Shown here piece by piece: positions 17,626 to 26,672 of a DNA stretch of 64,000 bases; position 1 is the first letter of the stretch, and every line of letters begins with the position of its first letter. Below the pieces are notes generated by a model. The model did not search any database and had not been told where the DNA came from. It was given only the letters and a program-made list of their open reading frames with translations. Origin of the DNA: Ilyomonas limi (GTDB taxonomy: Bacteria > Bacteroidota > Bacteroidia > Chitinophagales > Chitinophagaceae); assembly GCF_005233845.1 (NCBI RefSeq), contig NZ_SZQL01000019.1, forward strand, positions 1 to 64,000, read 5' to 3'. A program made the position numbers and the translations under genes.

Positions 17626-18648
17626 ATGAAAAAAATTTTTTTGTTTGTAATTGCTACTGCCGGATGTATCTATGGCCGCAGCCAAACGGATAATGCTGTT
17701 CAGAACTATATCAATACTTACAAAGAACTTGCTATCAGCGAAGAAATAAGAACCGGCGTACCTGCCGCTATTACCCTGGCGCAGGGCATATTGGAAACCC
17801 AGGCAGGCCAGAGCGATTTGGTAAAAGCGTCCAATAATCATTTTGGTATTAAGTGTAAAAGCGACTGGACCGGCGCCACTGTATATCACGATGATGATGC
17901 CAAAGGCGAATGTTTCCGCAGTTACAGCAGTGCCGAAGAATCGTACCGCGATCATTCCGATTTTTTAAAAACCAGACCTAACTATGCTTTTCTTTTTAAG
18001 CTGGATCCTACAGACTACGAAGGCTGGGCAAAAGGATTGAAAAAAGCGGGCTACGCTACGAATAGCGTGTATGGTCAAACGCTTATTAAACTGATTGTAA
18101 CCAATCAATTACAGGATTATACTTTGTTGGCTATTCAGCGTCAGCAAAATGGGAATACGCAACCACAACTTGCTGCAAATATTACCACAGACATCCAGCA
18201 GCCCGAAGAAAGTTATTTGCCGCCTCCGCCTGTACAGCCCGTAACGGTAAAGGCAGCACAAACCACTATTGAAGCGCCCACTGCATTGTATCCGGCTGGC
18301 GTATTTGAAATCAACCAAACCAAAGTAATTTTTGCAGAAGCCGGCACCTCGCTGTTTGCACTGGCCAGTAATTATAAAATTGCATATCCCAAACTGCTGG
18401 AGTTCAATGATATGCAACCGAAAGAAATACTGGATAAAAGCGGTTTGATTTTTTTAGCCAAAAAACAAAAAAAAGGCACTACACCTTACCACGTTGTGCT
18501 TGCCGGCGAAACACTGCATGATATTGCACAGGCAGAAGGTGTACGGCTTGAAAGCCTTACCGAATACAACGGGGTAAGCGAAAATGAAGTGCTGGAAACC
18601 GGTACTAAAATTTATCTGCAACCAGCTATTACGGCTTTATCCAAATAA
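17626..18648 (+). CDS. exported glucosaminidase with LysM domain
   Basis: A 340-residue peptidoglycan hydrolase. The signal peptide (MKKIFLFVIATAGCIYGRSQ) is followed by a glucosaminidase (FlgJ/LytG-like) domain at about 30-165. It contains the expected catalytic Glu in AQGILETQAGQS and the core NNHFGIKCKSDW. A Pro/Gln-rich linker follows. The C-terminal LysM repeat is at about 290-335 (YHVVLAGETLHDIAQAEGV), and a degenerate LysM-like segment precedes it at about 230-280 (GTSLFALASNYKIAYPKL). It would cleave the glycan strand beta-1,4 bond after GlcNAc and bind peptidoglycan through LysM, acting in the periplasm during growth or division. Confidence 0.92.
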   Translation: MKKIFLFVIATAGCIYGRSQTDNAVQNYINTYKELAISEEIRTGVPAAITLAQGILETQAGQSDLVKASNNHFGIKCKSDWTGATVYHDDDAKGECFRSYSSAEESYRDHSDFLKTRPNYAFLFKLDPTDYEGWAKGLKKAGYATNSVYGQTLIKLIVTNQLQDYTLLAIQRQQNGNTQPQLAANITTDIQQPEESYLPPPPVQPVTVKAAQTTIEAPTALYPAGVFEINQTKVIFAEAGTSLFALASNYKIAYPKLLEFNDMQPKEILDKSGLIFLAKKQKKGTTPYHVVLAGETLHDIAQAEGVRLESLTEYNGVSENEVLETGTKIYLQPAITALSK

Positions 18649-18691
18649 GTCGTAATCACCTATTCATTTTAATAAAGTCCACAACTACCGT

Positions 18692-19234
18692 ATGCAACTG
18701 GTGCAGGTCCGCGATAAACAATTTGAACCTTATTTATCAGAAGCTGTTATTCTCCAAAAAGTAAAAGGACTTGCCGCACAGTTAAATAAGGATTATGAGG
18801 GTAAAAAACCTTTGCTGATTGCTATATTGAATGGTTCTTTCATTTTTGCAGCCGATTTGTTTAAGCATATGACCATTGAAGCTGAAATCAGCTTTATCAA
18901 ACTGGCTTCTTACAAAGGCACGCGCTCATCCGGCCATGTGATTACAGCTATCGGGCTGGATACAGAAGTTACCAACCGACATGTAATTGTAATAGAAGAT
19001 ATTATTGATACCGGCAAAACACTAACGGCTTTTTTGCCGCAATTGTACAACCAGCAGCCTGCTTCATTAAAAATTGCAGTACTGCTGCACAAGCCCGAAG
19101 CTACTGTGTATCCTATTGCCATTGACTACTGCTGCTTTACAATACCCGATAAGTTTGTTGTGGGTTATGGGTTGGATTATGATGGTTTTGGACGCAATCT
19201 CCCGGCAATATACCAACTGCACGAAGAGGGATGA
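18692..19234 (+). CDS. hpt: hypoxanthine phosphoribosyltransferase
   Basis: A 180-residue purine salvage enzyme that makes IMP (or GMP) from hypoxanthine (or guanine) and PRPP. The PRPP-binding motif VIVIEDIIDTGKTL is present, as are the flexible-loop start SFIKLASYKGT, the DxxxxPDKFVVGYGLDY base-binding region and the phosphate-binding LIAILNGSF. Length matches the bacterial family. In many Bacteroidota hpt is next to adk; here it is followed by a VWA-domain gene instead. There are 43 bases between the glucosaminidase stop and this start. Confidence 0.95.
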   Translation: MQLVQVRDKQFEPYLSEAVILQKVKGLAAQLNKDYEGKKPLLIAILNGSFIFAADLFKHMTIEAEISFIKLASYKGTRSSGHVITAIGLDTEVTNRHVIVIEDIIDTGKTLTAFLPQLYNQQPASLKIAVLLHKPEATVYPIAIDYCCFTIPDKFVVGYGLDYDGFGRNLPAIYQLHEEG

Positions 19235-19283
19235 TTTGGCAAAATATGCTTACTTTGTACAGATAAACAGAGGAAACTGCATA

Positions 19284-21050
19284 TTGAAAATTGTAATTGC
19301 CATATTATGCTGCTGTTGGTGTTGCCTGCATGCAGACGCTCAATATTATCTCCGCGGCGAAGTAAAGGATAAGCAGGGCAGGCTTTTGCCCAATGTGAAA
19401 ATACAGTTGGAGTCCAAAGGCAGCTATGTTTTTTACACCGGCGCCTTGGGCAGTTTTGGTATTCCTGTTCCTAAAAAAGAAGACAGCATTATATTAAGTC
19501 TCGATGGCTATGAGGTACTTGGCCTAAGGGTAGAGGCCTCCAAATACCAAATCTTTGTTTTACAACCACTCAATACAGCGGCCAGCAGCCGTAGCGGGCT
19601 GATGTCTTTTACCAAAAACCTATTCAGCAGCTATGCTGTAAAAACAATCACCAACGGCGCAGAGACCTACAATGCACTGGTGGAAAACGACTTTGTACAT
19701 ACTAAAGATGCTGCCGAAACCGGCTTATCGCTCAACATTAATTGCGCATCGTACAGCAACATCCGCCGCTTCTTAAACATGGAAAGTACAGTGCCGCCCG
19801 ATGGCGTGCGTATTGAAGAAATGCTGAATTATTTCGACCTGAATACCATTAAACAAGCACCAACAAATAATACTTCTTTCCTGTGCAAAACGCAGGTTAC
19901 GTCTTGTCCATGGAATGCAGACAACCAATTATTATTTATTCAACTGCTTGCACCAAAACTCAATTTAAAAGCTATTCCGCCTGCACATCTCACTTTTTTA
20001 ATTGATGTATCCGGCTCGATGGATAAAGACAACCGGCTGCCGCTGGTGCAACATGCTTTTAAAATGCTGGTAAAAAACCTTCGTGCACAGGATACGGTTG
20101 CCATTGTAACCTATGGTGGCTACGTAGGCATTGCGTTGCAGCCTACCGGCGGTGCCGAAAAAAATAAAATAGTTAATGTAATTGACAGCCTTGTTGCCAG
20201 TGGTGATACGCCAGGCTCTGCAGCTATACAGACAGCGTATAGCGTAGCCGAAAAAATGTATGATGCACACGCCAACAACCGTGTGATACTGGCCACCGAC
20301 GGCGACTTTAACGTGGGACAAACCTCCGACAAAGAATTGCAGAATATAGTAGCTGCGCATAAGCAAAGTGGTATTTATCTTACGTGCCTTGGCATTGGTA
20401 TGGGCAATTACAAAGACAGTAAATTAGAAGCATTGGCAACCAACGGCAATGGAAATTTTGCTTATATTGATAACTTAAAGGAAGCCGAAAGAACCCTGAT
20501 GACCGAGTTTACCAAAACCATGTATGCCGTAGCCAACGATGCTTTTTTAACTGTAACCTTTAATAAAGACCTGATAAGCGCTTACCGGCTGATTGGCTTT
20601 GATAACAAAAAGGATGACTTGTCTGCCGGTACTGCCACTATTGAAGGTGGCGAAATAGGCAGCGGTCATACTGTAATGGCGATGTTTGAAATTACACCTG
20701 CAACGCCATCGGTCAATAGCAGCAGTAATATTGCTACACTACAACTACGGTATAAGCAGCCGCAAGCAGCTATAGAGCAACAACAGCATTTTGATGTAAC
20801 GCAAAATTTTATTTCTTTAAATGAAGCCGATTCTGCACTTCGCTTTGCAACCAGCATTGCTATGTTTGGCAGTTTGCTAAAAAACTCCACTTATGCCAAC
20901 AATTATAACTGGGATGATGTAAGGAACATGGCAGTTTCGGGGCTTGATGCGAATAATGTGCTGGAACAGGAATTTGTAACATTAACAAACAAAGCAGAAA
21001 AAGTATATGCTGGTGTTACAGATAAAAGAAAAAGAAATAAACTACTGTAG
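19284..21050 (+). CDS. exported VWA-domain protein, YfbK-like
   Basis: A protein of about 588 residues. The open frame extends back to 19074 but that part overlaps hpt. A TTG at 19284, preceded by GAGGAA (19270-19275), gives a proper signal peptide (MKIVIAILCCCWCCLHADA, then QYY), so I start there. After the signal comes a carboxypeptidase-D-like beta sandwich (about 25-90). The YfbK-type N-terminal segment ASYSNIRRFLN and VRIEEMLNYFDL follows, then a von Willebrand A domain with MIDAS motif DVSGS (241-245), and a C-terminal VWA-associated region. These proteins are thought to be surface or periplasmic binding modules; the ligand is unknown. A cysteine-rich signal sequence is unusual. Confidence 0.82.
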   Translation: MKIVIAILCCCWCCLHADAQYYLRGEVKDKQGRLLPNVKIQLESKGSYVFYTGALGSFGIPVPKKEDSIILSLDGYEVLGLRVEASKYQIFVLQPLNTAASSRSGLMSFTKNLFSSYAVKTITNGAETYNALVENDFVHTKDAAETGLSLNINCASYSNIRRFLNMESTVPPDGVRIEEMLNYFDLNTIKQAPTNNTSFLCKTQVTSCPWNADNQLLFIQLLAPKLNLKAIPPAHLTFLIDVSGSMDKDNRLPLVQHAFKMLVKNLRAQDTVAIVTYGGYVGIALQPTGGAEKNKIVNVIDSLVASGDTPGSAAIQTAYSVAEKMYDAHANNRVILATDGDFNVGQTSDKELQNIVAAHKQSGIYLTCLGIGMGNYKDSKLEALATNGNGNFAYIDNLKEAERTLMTEFTKTMYAVANDAFLTVTFNKDLISAYRLIGFDNKKDDLSAGTATIEGGEIGSGHTVMAMFEITPATPSVNSSSNIATLQLRYKQPQAAIEQQQHFDVTQNFISLNEADSALRFATSIAMFGSLLKNSTYANNYNWDDVRNMAVSGLDANNVLEQEFVTLTNKAEKVYAGVTDKRKRNKLL

Positions 21051-21132
21051 ATAATGTATTTCCTTCACTTCTCATTATTCAAATATTTGTGAATGCACAT
21101 GTATGTTGAACAACAAACAATTTTTAACCCAA

Positions 21133-21214
21133 CCTTATTACCTTATCTTCAACAGCAATAAGCTATTAAGGTTTATTTTCTGCTTTGTTATAGAATATTA
21201 TTAAGGTAATAAGG
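21133..21214. repeat. 13-bp perfect inverted repeat upstream of pdxJ
   Basis: CCTTATTACCTTA (21133-21145) and TAAGGTAATAAGG (21202-21214) are perfect inverted copies separated by 56 bases. It lies in the gap between the VWA gene and pdxJ. There is no T run directly after it. It could be an mRNA stem or an operator-like pair; I see no known family. Confidence 0.45.
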
Positions 21215-21311
21215 ACGCTTTAAGATTACTACCAGCTACACCTTTCAGTGAAGAGTAGTTAACAATGAATATTTGAATTGCACGGACAGCTGCGCCTAAT
21301 ATTTGCTATCG

Positions 21312-21319
21312 TACTTTTG
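21312..21319 (+). promoter_or_regulatory. candidate -7 promoter box of pdxJ
   Basis: TACTTTTG matches TAnnTTTG and is 19 bases before the pdxJ ATG. A -33 TTTG at proper spacing is not obvious. Confidence 0.35.
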
Positions 21320-21338
21320 TTTTGTATAAAATAAAAGC

Positions 21339-22061
21339 ATGACTAAATTAAGTGTAAACATTAATAAGATAGCTACGCTTCGCAACAGCCGCGGCGGCAA
21401 CAACCCCGATGTAACAAAAGCAGCCGTAGATATACAACAGTTTGGCGCCGATGGCATAACGGTACATCCACGCCCCGATGAGCGCCACATCCGCTACAGC
21501 GATGTGTATGCAATAAAGAAAATTATCACTACTGAGTTTAATATTGAAGGCAATTGCAGCGAGCAAAAGTTTGTTGATCTTGTATTAGCGGCAAAGCCCG
21601 ATCAAGTAACGCTGGTGCCCGATGCGTTGGGACAAATCACCAGCGATCATGGCTGGAATACCATTGAACATAGGGATTATCTCACCAAAATGATCCGTAT
21701 TTTTAAAAATGCCCATATTCGTGTAAGCATTTTTGTAGATCCGGTGGTGGAAATGGTAGAAGGTGCAGCCGCTACCGGCACCGACAGAGTTGAACTCTAC
21801 ACCGAAGGCTATGCAAGAGGGTATGCTAATAGTGATAAAGAAAAAGCCATCGCACCCTACATTGCTGCTGCTGAAAAAGCCAGGAAATTAGGCTTAGGCA
21901 TTAATGCAGGCCACGACCTTGATTTGCACAACTTAGCTTATTTCAGCCAACATATTCCCTGGCTGGATGAGGTATCTATTGGTCATGCGCTTATCAGTGA
22001 TGCGTTGTATGTAGGCTTGCAAAATGCAGTACAGTTATACAAGCGGCAATTGAATCAGTAA
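21339..22061 (+). CDS. pdxJ: pyridoxine 5'-phosphate synthase
   Basis: A 240-residue TIM-barrel enzyme that condenses 3-amino-2-oxopropyl phosphate with 1-deoxy-D-xylulose 5-phosphate to pyridoxine 5'-phosphate. It begins TKLSVNINKIATLRNSRGG, the conserved first strand with the substrate-binding Asn and Arg. HPRPDERHI and GINAGHDLDLHN are the typical phosphate- and substrate-binding segments, and the C-terminal EVSIGHALISDAL holds the second phosphate site. Length fits the family. It appears to be monocistronic, with a -7 box just upstream. Confidence 0.97.
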   Translation: MTKLSVNINKIATLRNSRGGNNPDVTKAAVDIQQFGADGITVHPRPDERHIRYSDVYAIKKIITTEFNIEGNCSEQKFVDLVLAAKPDQVTLVPDALGQITSDHGWNTIEHRDYLTKMIRIFKNAHIRVSIFVDPVVEMVEGAAATGTDRVELYTEGYARGYANSDKEKAIAPYIAAAEKARKLGLGINAGHDLDLHNLAYFSQHIPWLDEVSIGHALISDALYVGLQNAVQLYKRQLNQ

Positions 22062-22165
22062 AGAATAAATTGCTATGCAGTAACGCATAAGATTAGCCCA
22101 AGACAGAGTCCTTGGGTTATGAGCTTAGATAATTGTATTCTCTTACCCCTAAAATTTTACCCTTT

Positions 22166-23692
22166 TTACACCGTAAATTTTATTCCCTGCGCCAGCGGCA
22201 AATCGTTGCCCCAATTGATAGTATTTGTTTGCCGGCGCATATACGCCTTCCACGCATCAGAGCCGCTTTCGCGACCGCCGCCGGTTTCTTTTTCGCCACC
22301 AAAAGCACCACCTATTTCGGCGCCGCTCGTACCAATGTTTACGTTGGCGATACCGCAATCACTACCTCTGTTGGAAAGGAATAATTCTGCCTCGCGCATG
22401 TTCAACGTAAAAATGGAAGAAGACAACCCTTGCGGTACGCTGTTTTGCATGGCAATAGCGTCTTCTATATTATCATATTTCATTAAGTACAGGATAGGGG
22501 CAAAAGTTTCATGCTGAACAATTGGCCAATTGCTTTGCACTTCGGCTACACAAGGCTTTACATAGCAGCCGCTTTGATAGCCTTCGCCTTGTAATACACC
22601 GCCTTCTACCACAAAACTGCCACCCTGTTGCTTACAGGCTTCTATAGCTTGCTGGTACATTTCCACTGCACCTTTATCTATCAGCGGACCAACGTGGTTA
22701 GCGGCATCCAGCGGATTACCAATGCGCAACTGCTGGTAAGCGTTTATTATTTTTTGTTTAAAAGAATCGTATACCGATGTATGAATGATCAGCCGTCGCG
22801 TAGTAGTGCAACGCTGTCCCGCAGTGCCCACAGCGCCAAACACGCAGCCAATTAAAGCCATGTCTAAGTCTGCTTCTTTAGAAATGATAATGGCATTATT
22901 TCCACCCAATTCCAAAATAGTTTTTCCCAACCTCGCAGCAACACTTGCCGCCACAGCTTTGCCCATACGTGTAGAGCCGGTTGCGGATATAAGCGCCACG
23001 TGCTCATCGTTACAAAGCCATTCACCAGCATCGCGATAGCCATTTATCAAACAACTTACCCCTTCGGGTATGTCATTTCTTTCGAATACTTCTGCAACAA
23101 TATGCTGGCAGGCAATGGCACAAAGTGGTGTTTTTTCACTCGGTTTCCAAATGCATACATTGCCGCACACCCAGGCTATGGCTGCATTCCAGCTCCATAC
23201 CGCTACCGGAAAATTAAAAGCAGAGATAATGCCCACTACGCCCAGCGGATGCCATTGCTCGTACATGCGGTGGTTGGGTCGCTCACTTTGCATCGTTAAG
23301 CCGTACAACTGGCGCGAAAGCCCAACAGCAAAGTCGCAGATATCTATCATTTCCTGCACTTCGCCCAAACCTTCCTGCAGGCTTTTGCCCATCTCATAGC
23401 TTACCAGTTTGCCGAGTGGTTCTTTTTTGCGGCGTAACTCCCCGCCTATCTGCCGCACTATTTCGCCCCGCCGGGGCGCAGACACCGTGCGCCATTGTAC
23501 AAAAGCATCCTGTGCCCGTGCTGCCACCTGCCGGTAAGTAACCGCATCGCAAGCCTGTACGCTGCCTATCAGCTTTCCATTAACAGGCGAAAAAGAGGAA
23601 ATGGTCTCGCCGCTGCTTTCCAGCCACTGCCTGCCGGTAGATACGCCTTTATTATTTGCTGTAATATGGAGTTGTTCAAGAATGTCTTTCAT
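22166..23692 (-). CDS. ALDH7-type aldehyde dehydrogenase
   Basis: A 508-residue NAD-dependent aldehyde dehydrogenase. The catalytic Cys is C295 in AGQRCTTTRR. The general-base Glu is E261 in ELGGNNAII, and N160 of AFNFPVAVW would stabilise the oxyanion. The GGNNA and AGQRCT context is that of antiquitin (ALDH7), which oxidises piperideine-6-carboxylate / alpha-aminoadipate semialdehyde in lysine breakdown, so that is the most likely substrate. The frame continues to a TTG at 23698, but the ATG at 23692 (MKDILEQLH) is the better start. No other lysine-degradation gene is adjacent. Confidence 0.9.
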   Translation of the reverse strand: MKDILEQLHITANNKGVSTGRQWLESSGETISSFSPVNGKLIGSVQACDAVTYRQVAARAQDAFVQWRTVSAPRRGEIVRQIGGELRRKKEPLGKLVSYEMGKSLQEGLGEVQEMIDICDFAVGLSRQLYGLTMQSERPNHRMYEQWHPLGVVGIISAFNFPVAVWSWNAAIAWVCGNVCIWKPSEKTPLCAIACQHIVAEVFERNDIPEGVSCLINGYRDAGEWLCNDEHVALISATGSTRMGKAVAASVAARLGKTILELGGNNAIIISKEADLDMALIGCVFGAVGTAGQRCTTTRRLIIHTSVYDSFKQKIINAYQQLRIGNPLDAANHVGPLIDKGAVEMYQQAIEACKQQGGSFVVEGGVLQGEGYQSGCYVKPCVAEVQSNWPIVQHETFAPILYLMKYDNIEDAIAMQNSVPQGLSSSIFTLNMREAELFLSNRGSDCGIANVNIGTSGAEIGGAFGGEKETGGGRESGSDAWKAYMRRQTNTINWGNDLPLAQGIKFTV

Positions 23693-24094
23693 ATACAAAC
23701 AATTGAGGTATGCAAGATAAAAAAGTAAAACGGCTCTGAACGCAGGAGGTTATTCTGTGTACGAAGTTGAATGTGGGATGTAAGATGGTGTGAAGGACAA
23801 GTGAACAGGCGTTTGCTGTTGCATGTTTGAGAATAGCAAACTTTCATGTTGAACGCTGTAGGAATGGAGAATTGTAATATAAACACACTAAAATCTTACC
23901 TTGAATGAGTTAAGTAAGATAGTAAATACAATACTATATATGCTTTGTAAAAGGTATGTAAATGCAAAAAACTATTCTTTTAAACAAAGAGAACCTGCCA
24001 CAATATTATCTGCCCATATTTCTGTTATGTATTAATAAATAAAATGCTTTTTGGCATACATTTTAAACAGAAAAAGTAAATAAAATAAACACCT
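23693..24094. other. intergenic region, divergent promoters expected
   Basis: About 400 bases between the divergently transcribed ALDH and YciF-like genes. No gene, terminator hairpin or long repeat was seen. It presumably carries both promoters. Confidence 0.4.
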
Positions 24095-24661
24095 ATGGCA
24101 AAGACAACTTCTACTGCAAAAAGTGCAGCAGGCAGCAAACAAGCTGCCTCACAAAACAACGAAAGCAAACTATTAAATAAGTTTTTTGTTGATGGCTTGA
24201 AAGATATTTACTGGGCTGAAAAAAACCTGGTGAAAGCCCTCACCAAAATGGGGAAAAAGGCTACCAGTGAGGAACTGAAAAATGCCTTTGAAAAGCATCG
24301 CACACAAACTGAAGAACAGGTAAAGCGCCTGGAACAGGTATTCGATATCATTGGCACTAAAGCCGTTGCTAAAAAATGTGAAGCAATGGAAGGGCTTATT
24401 AAGGAAGCTAATGAAATAATAGAGCAAACAGAAGATAACACCATGACGAGGGATGCGGCACTGATCATTGCTGCACAAAAAGCAGAACACTACGAAATAG
24501 CATCATACGGCGGACTGGCACAGCTTGCTAAAACATTGGGTAAAAACGATGCAGCCAATATACTGGCGCAAACACTACAGGAAGAAAAAGATACCGATGA
24601 ATTGCTGACGCAGATAGCCGAAAGAAACATTAATGTAGAAGCTGCACAGGAAACAGAGTAA
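24095..24661 (+). CDS. YciF/YciE-like ferritin-fold protein (DUF892)
   Basis: A 188-residue four-helix protein. A Lys/Ala/Ser-rich N-terminal tail of about 25 residues precedes the DUF892 domain, which starts KFFVDGLKDIYWAEKNLVKAL. Likely di-metal ligands occur in the repeating helices: E in WAEKNL, E and H in FEKHRTQTEEQ, and E and H in AEHYEIASYGG. E. coli YciF and YciE are stress-induced and this fold resembles rubrerythrin or ferritin, so an iron or oxidative-stress role is likely but unproven. The basic tail could contact DNA or membranes. A strong terminator follows. Confidence 0.88.
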   Translation: MAKTTSTAKSAAGSKQAASQNNESKLLNKFFVDGLKDIYWAEKNLVKALTKMGKKATSEELKNAFEKHRTQTEEQVKRLEQVFDIIGTKAVAKKCEAMEGLIKEANEIIEQTEDNTMTRDAALIIAAQKAEHYEIASYGGLAQLAKTLGKNDAANILAQTLQEEKDTDELLTQIAERNINVEAAQETE

Positions 24662-24676
24662 GCACCCCATTACAGC

Positions 24677-24717
24677 ACAAAGGCCGGGAATATAGTTCCG
24701 GCCTTTGTTGTGTTTTT
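24677..24717 (+). terminator. Rho-independent terminator after the DUF892 gene
   Basis: ACAAAGGCCGG (24677-24687) pairs with CCGGCCTTTGT (24698-24708), an 11-bp GC-rich stem with a 10-base loop, and TTGTGTTTTT follows. Located 16 bases after the stop codon. Confidence 0.88.
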
Positions 24718-24805
24718 GAACACTTTGAATTTTCATTCTTCTTATAAGCATTGCTGTATGCTTATCTTTTCAGCTTGTTAGCTGCCAGGGTTAGAATATC
24801 CCTAT

Positions 24806-25318
24806 TTAAAAAATAATACCGTAATCAATAGTTTTACTCTGATAATTACGCAGCATTTTAAGCTTTACAAAAGAATATAAAAAGCTGTTTAACTGCGCCT
24901 GCAACAGCTTGCGCAAATCGCCCGAAATCAGACTGTCGTTGAGCAACTTCCGGAATTCGGTTATCAGATTCTTTTCTATCTGGGTACATTCGTCCAGTAC
25001 TTTATCCGTATCATCTATTTTTGGCGCCTGTTGTTCATTTACTATATCCGTTTTACAATCGTTGTACAACACATGGTTGATGGAATCTTTGCATTTCAGC
25101 ACCTGCATTTGCGAAGCAAGTTCTTTATATACCTGAAATGTTTCAGTGGCTAAGCCAAATACCACTGTTTGTGTTTTGCGGTTCTGACATCGCTCCGCAA
25201 TATGCTTGAAGCCATTGTTGGCATGTTGCAACGTGTTTACCAGCCCATGCAGTTTATCAGCTACCTGCATGTTGTGTTGGTTGGCTTTTTTTTGTGGGAG
25301 TGGTTGATTCGGATTCAT
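24806..25318 (-). CDS. helical protein resembling DUF2383/PA2169 family
   Basis: A 170-residue protein with no signal peptide. It is predicted to be mostly helical. Residues about 20-70 (ADKLHGLVNTLQHANNGFKHIAERC) look like the first helices of the DUF2383 / PA2169 four-helix family, ferritin-like proteins often found beside stress genes. I chose the ATG at 25318 (MNPNQPLPQKK). The frame stays open to 25381, but that part has no plausible start context. It lies tail-to-tail with the YciF-like gene. Family assignment is from pattern only; the second half (about 90-170) is not recognised. Confidence 0.55.
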   Translation of the reverse strand: MNPNQPLPQKKANQHNMQVADKLHGLVNTLQHANNGFKHIAERCQNRKTQTVVFGLATETFQVYKELASQMQVLKCKDSINHVLYNDCKTDIVNEQQAPKIDDTDKVLDECTQIEKNLITEFRKLLNDSLISGDLRKLLQAQLNSFLYSFVKLKMLRNYQSKTIDYGIIF

Positions 25319-25612
25319 AGATGCAGGCATTAGATTGAAATGCGCCACAATATCTATACCGTAAAGCGCACTGGCAGTCAACAGATTGCTGCTATAAAGT
25401 TAATAAAAATAATCGTTAGTTTTTATTCTTTACAACAGCGGTTTTGAAGACTTTTCTTGCATGCCTTACCTGCTTTGTTTGTGCAGCACAGCGGCGTTGC
25501 GTTAAGCACTTGATTGTCATGTAGAAAATTATCCCCAATGATGCTATTTTATTTATTAAACAGGTATCAGGCGTACTGTATAAAGCAGGAATGAAAACAA
25601 CATAATGCAGGT

Positions 25613-25996
25613 ATGAATTTTGACTATAAAAGCATAAACTACCAACACATGTATAAGCCGAATGAAATGACCAGCGTAACTGCTGTACTTGAAAAATTAA
25701 GACAGAAAAAAATGGATAATGAATTTAGGTGGACTGAGCAAGGCTTTACAGCAGATAAAGGCAAAGTGTATCAGCCGGAGGAACTAAAAATAATTAAAGT
25801 ATTTCGCTTTGAAGGCGACTCTGACCCCGGCGATGAAAGCATTATTTACCTGCTGGAAGCTAATGACGGACTTACGGGCTACAGCATGGATGCTTACGGT
25901 GTATATACTACTCAGGATAACGAAGTGGAGTATAATAACTTTATAAGAAAAATACCGGTTGAGGATAGGGAAGAACAACTAATCTTTGAAGTATGA
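25613..25996 (+). CDS. small conserved Bacteroidota protein, unknown function
   Basis: A 127-residue soluble protein. The core FRFEGDSDPGDESIIYLLEANDGLTGY followed by DAYGVYTT is a pattern I know from a family of about 100-residue Bacteroidota proteins. These are frequently, and without basis, labelled phosphoribosylpyrophosphate synthetase in databases; no PRPP synthetase motif is present here. An alternative start is the ATG at 25670 (MTSVTAVLEKL), where the family similarity seems to begin; that would give 108 residues. It sits alone between stress-type genes. Confidence 0.68.
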   Translation: MNFDYKSINYQHMYKPNEMTSVTAVLEKLRQKKMDNEFRWTEQGFTADKGKVYQPEELKIIKVFRFEGDSDPGDESIIYLLEANDGLTGYSMDAYGVYTTQDNEVEYNNFIRKIPVEDREEQLIFEV

Positions 25997-26040
25997 TCTA
26001 GTTTAAATCCTATTCCTTTAATGAAAAAAGCAAAACAGGC

Positions 26041-26076
26041 AGGGCTTATAGCAGTATAAGTCCTGTTTAATTTTAT
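26041..26076. terminator. bidirectional terminator hairpin
   Basis: AGGGCTTATA (26041-26050) pairs with TATAAGTCCT (26055-26064) with one G-U pair and a four-base loop. TTTAATTTTATTT follows on the plus strand. It lies between the convergent small protein and Csp genes. Confidence 0.65.
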
Positions 26077-26103
26077 TTATGCACTATTTCTCATTCAGCA
26101 GTA

Positions 26104-26430
26104 CTACATATTATTACAAAGCATAGCGCAGTACCGGCAGGCATCAGCACATTCTTTACAATGTTCGTGTTCGTGTTTCTCACATTCATCCGCACAGTCG
26201 TTACATACCTTAGCACATAAGCTGCATATTTCTTTTGCGCTGCTGCTGCCAAGGCTCATCAATTGCGCTGCAGTGTAGCATAGGGCGGCACATTCCATAT
26301 CCAGTTGTATGCACCTCGTCATCATTTGTACATCAGCTTCCTGCAGACACGAACTGGCGCAATGGTTACATACGGCCGCACACTGCAGGCAGGCATCTAT
26401 ACATCTTTTATACTCGTGATAGCCCATCAT
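26104..26430 (-). CDS. Csp-type copper storage protein, four-helix
   Basis: A 108-residue protein with 19 cysteines spaced as CxxxC or CxxC along helices (for example CIDACLQCAAVCNHC at 10-24). It belongs to the four-helix-bundle copper-binding family (DUF326, Csp). Family members line the core of the bundle with Cys thiolates and store many Cu(I) ions per tetramer. It has no signal peptide, so it resembles the cytosolic Csp3 class. The start may be either of two adjacent ATG codons (26430 or 26427). A His/Glu cluster (EKHEHEHCKEC) near the C-terminus could be a metal entry site. Confidence 0.92.
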   Translation of the reverse strand: MMGYHEYKRCIDACLQCAAVCNHCASSCLQEADVQMMTRCIQLDMECAALCYTAAQLMSLGSSSAKEICSLCAKVCNDCADECEKHEHEHCKECADACRYCAMLCNNM

Positions 26431-26672
26431 AAAATAATTGCATTTGATGAATAATGGAGCTAAAACTCAAAAAGCACACCGGGAATAGACAACGCAGCCC
26501 ATAAAGCTTTCAATTAGACGGGCAGACATATAAGCCGGAGGGTTGTAAGCTGCGAGCTTTGAGCAAAATAGATTGTTTACTACTTTTTATTGAGAAGGGT
26601 ATTATATAGCTTTCCTTTTCGTTGGTAATTGGATAGTATTGCCCATATTCATAGCTCACCACTCCCATTTCA

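Noticed and set aside
19074-19283. Upstream extension of the VWA gene
   Set aside because: It is out of frame with but inside hpt, has no signal peptide, and the signal sequence starts only at 19284.
23689-23886. 65-codon frame upstream of the ALDH gene
   Set aside because: Located in the divergent intergenic region with no domain or ribosome binding site.
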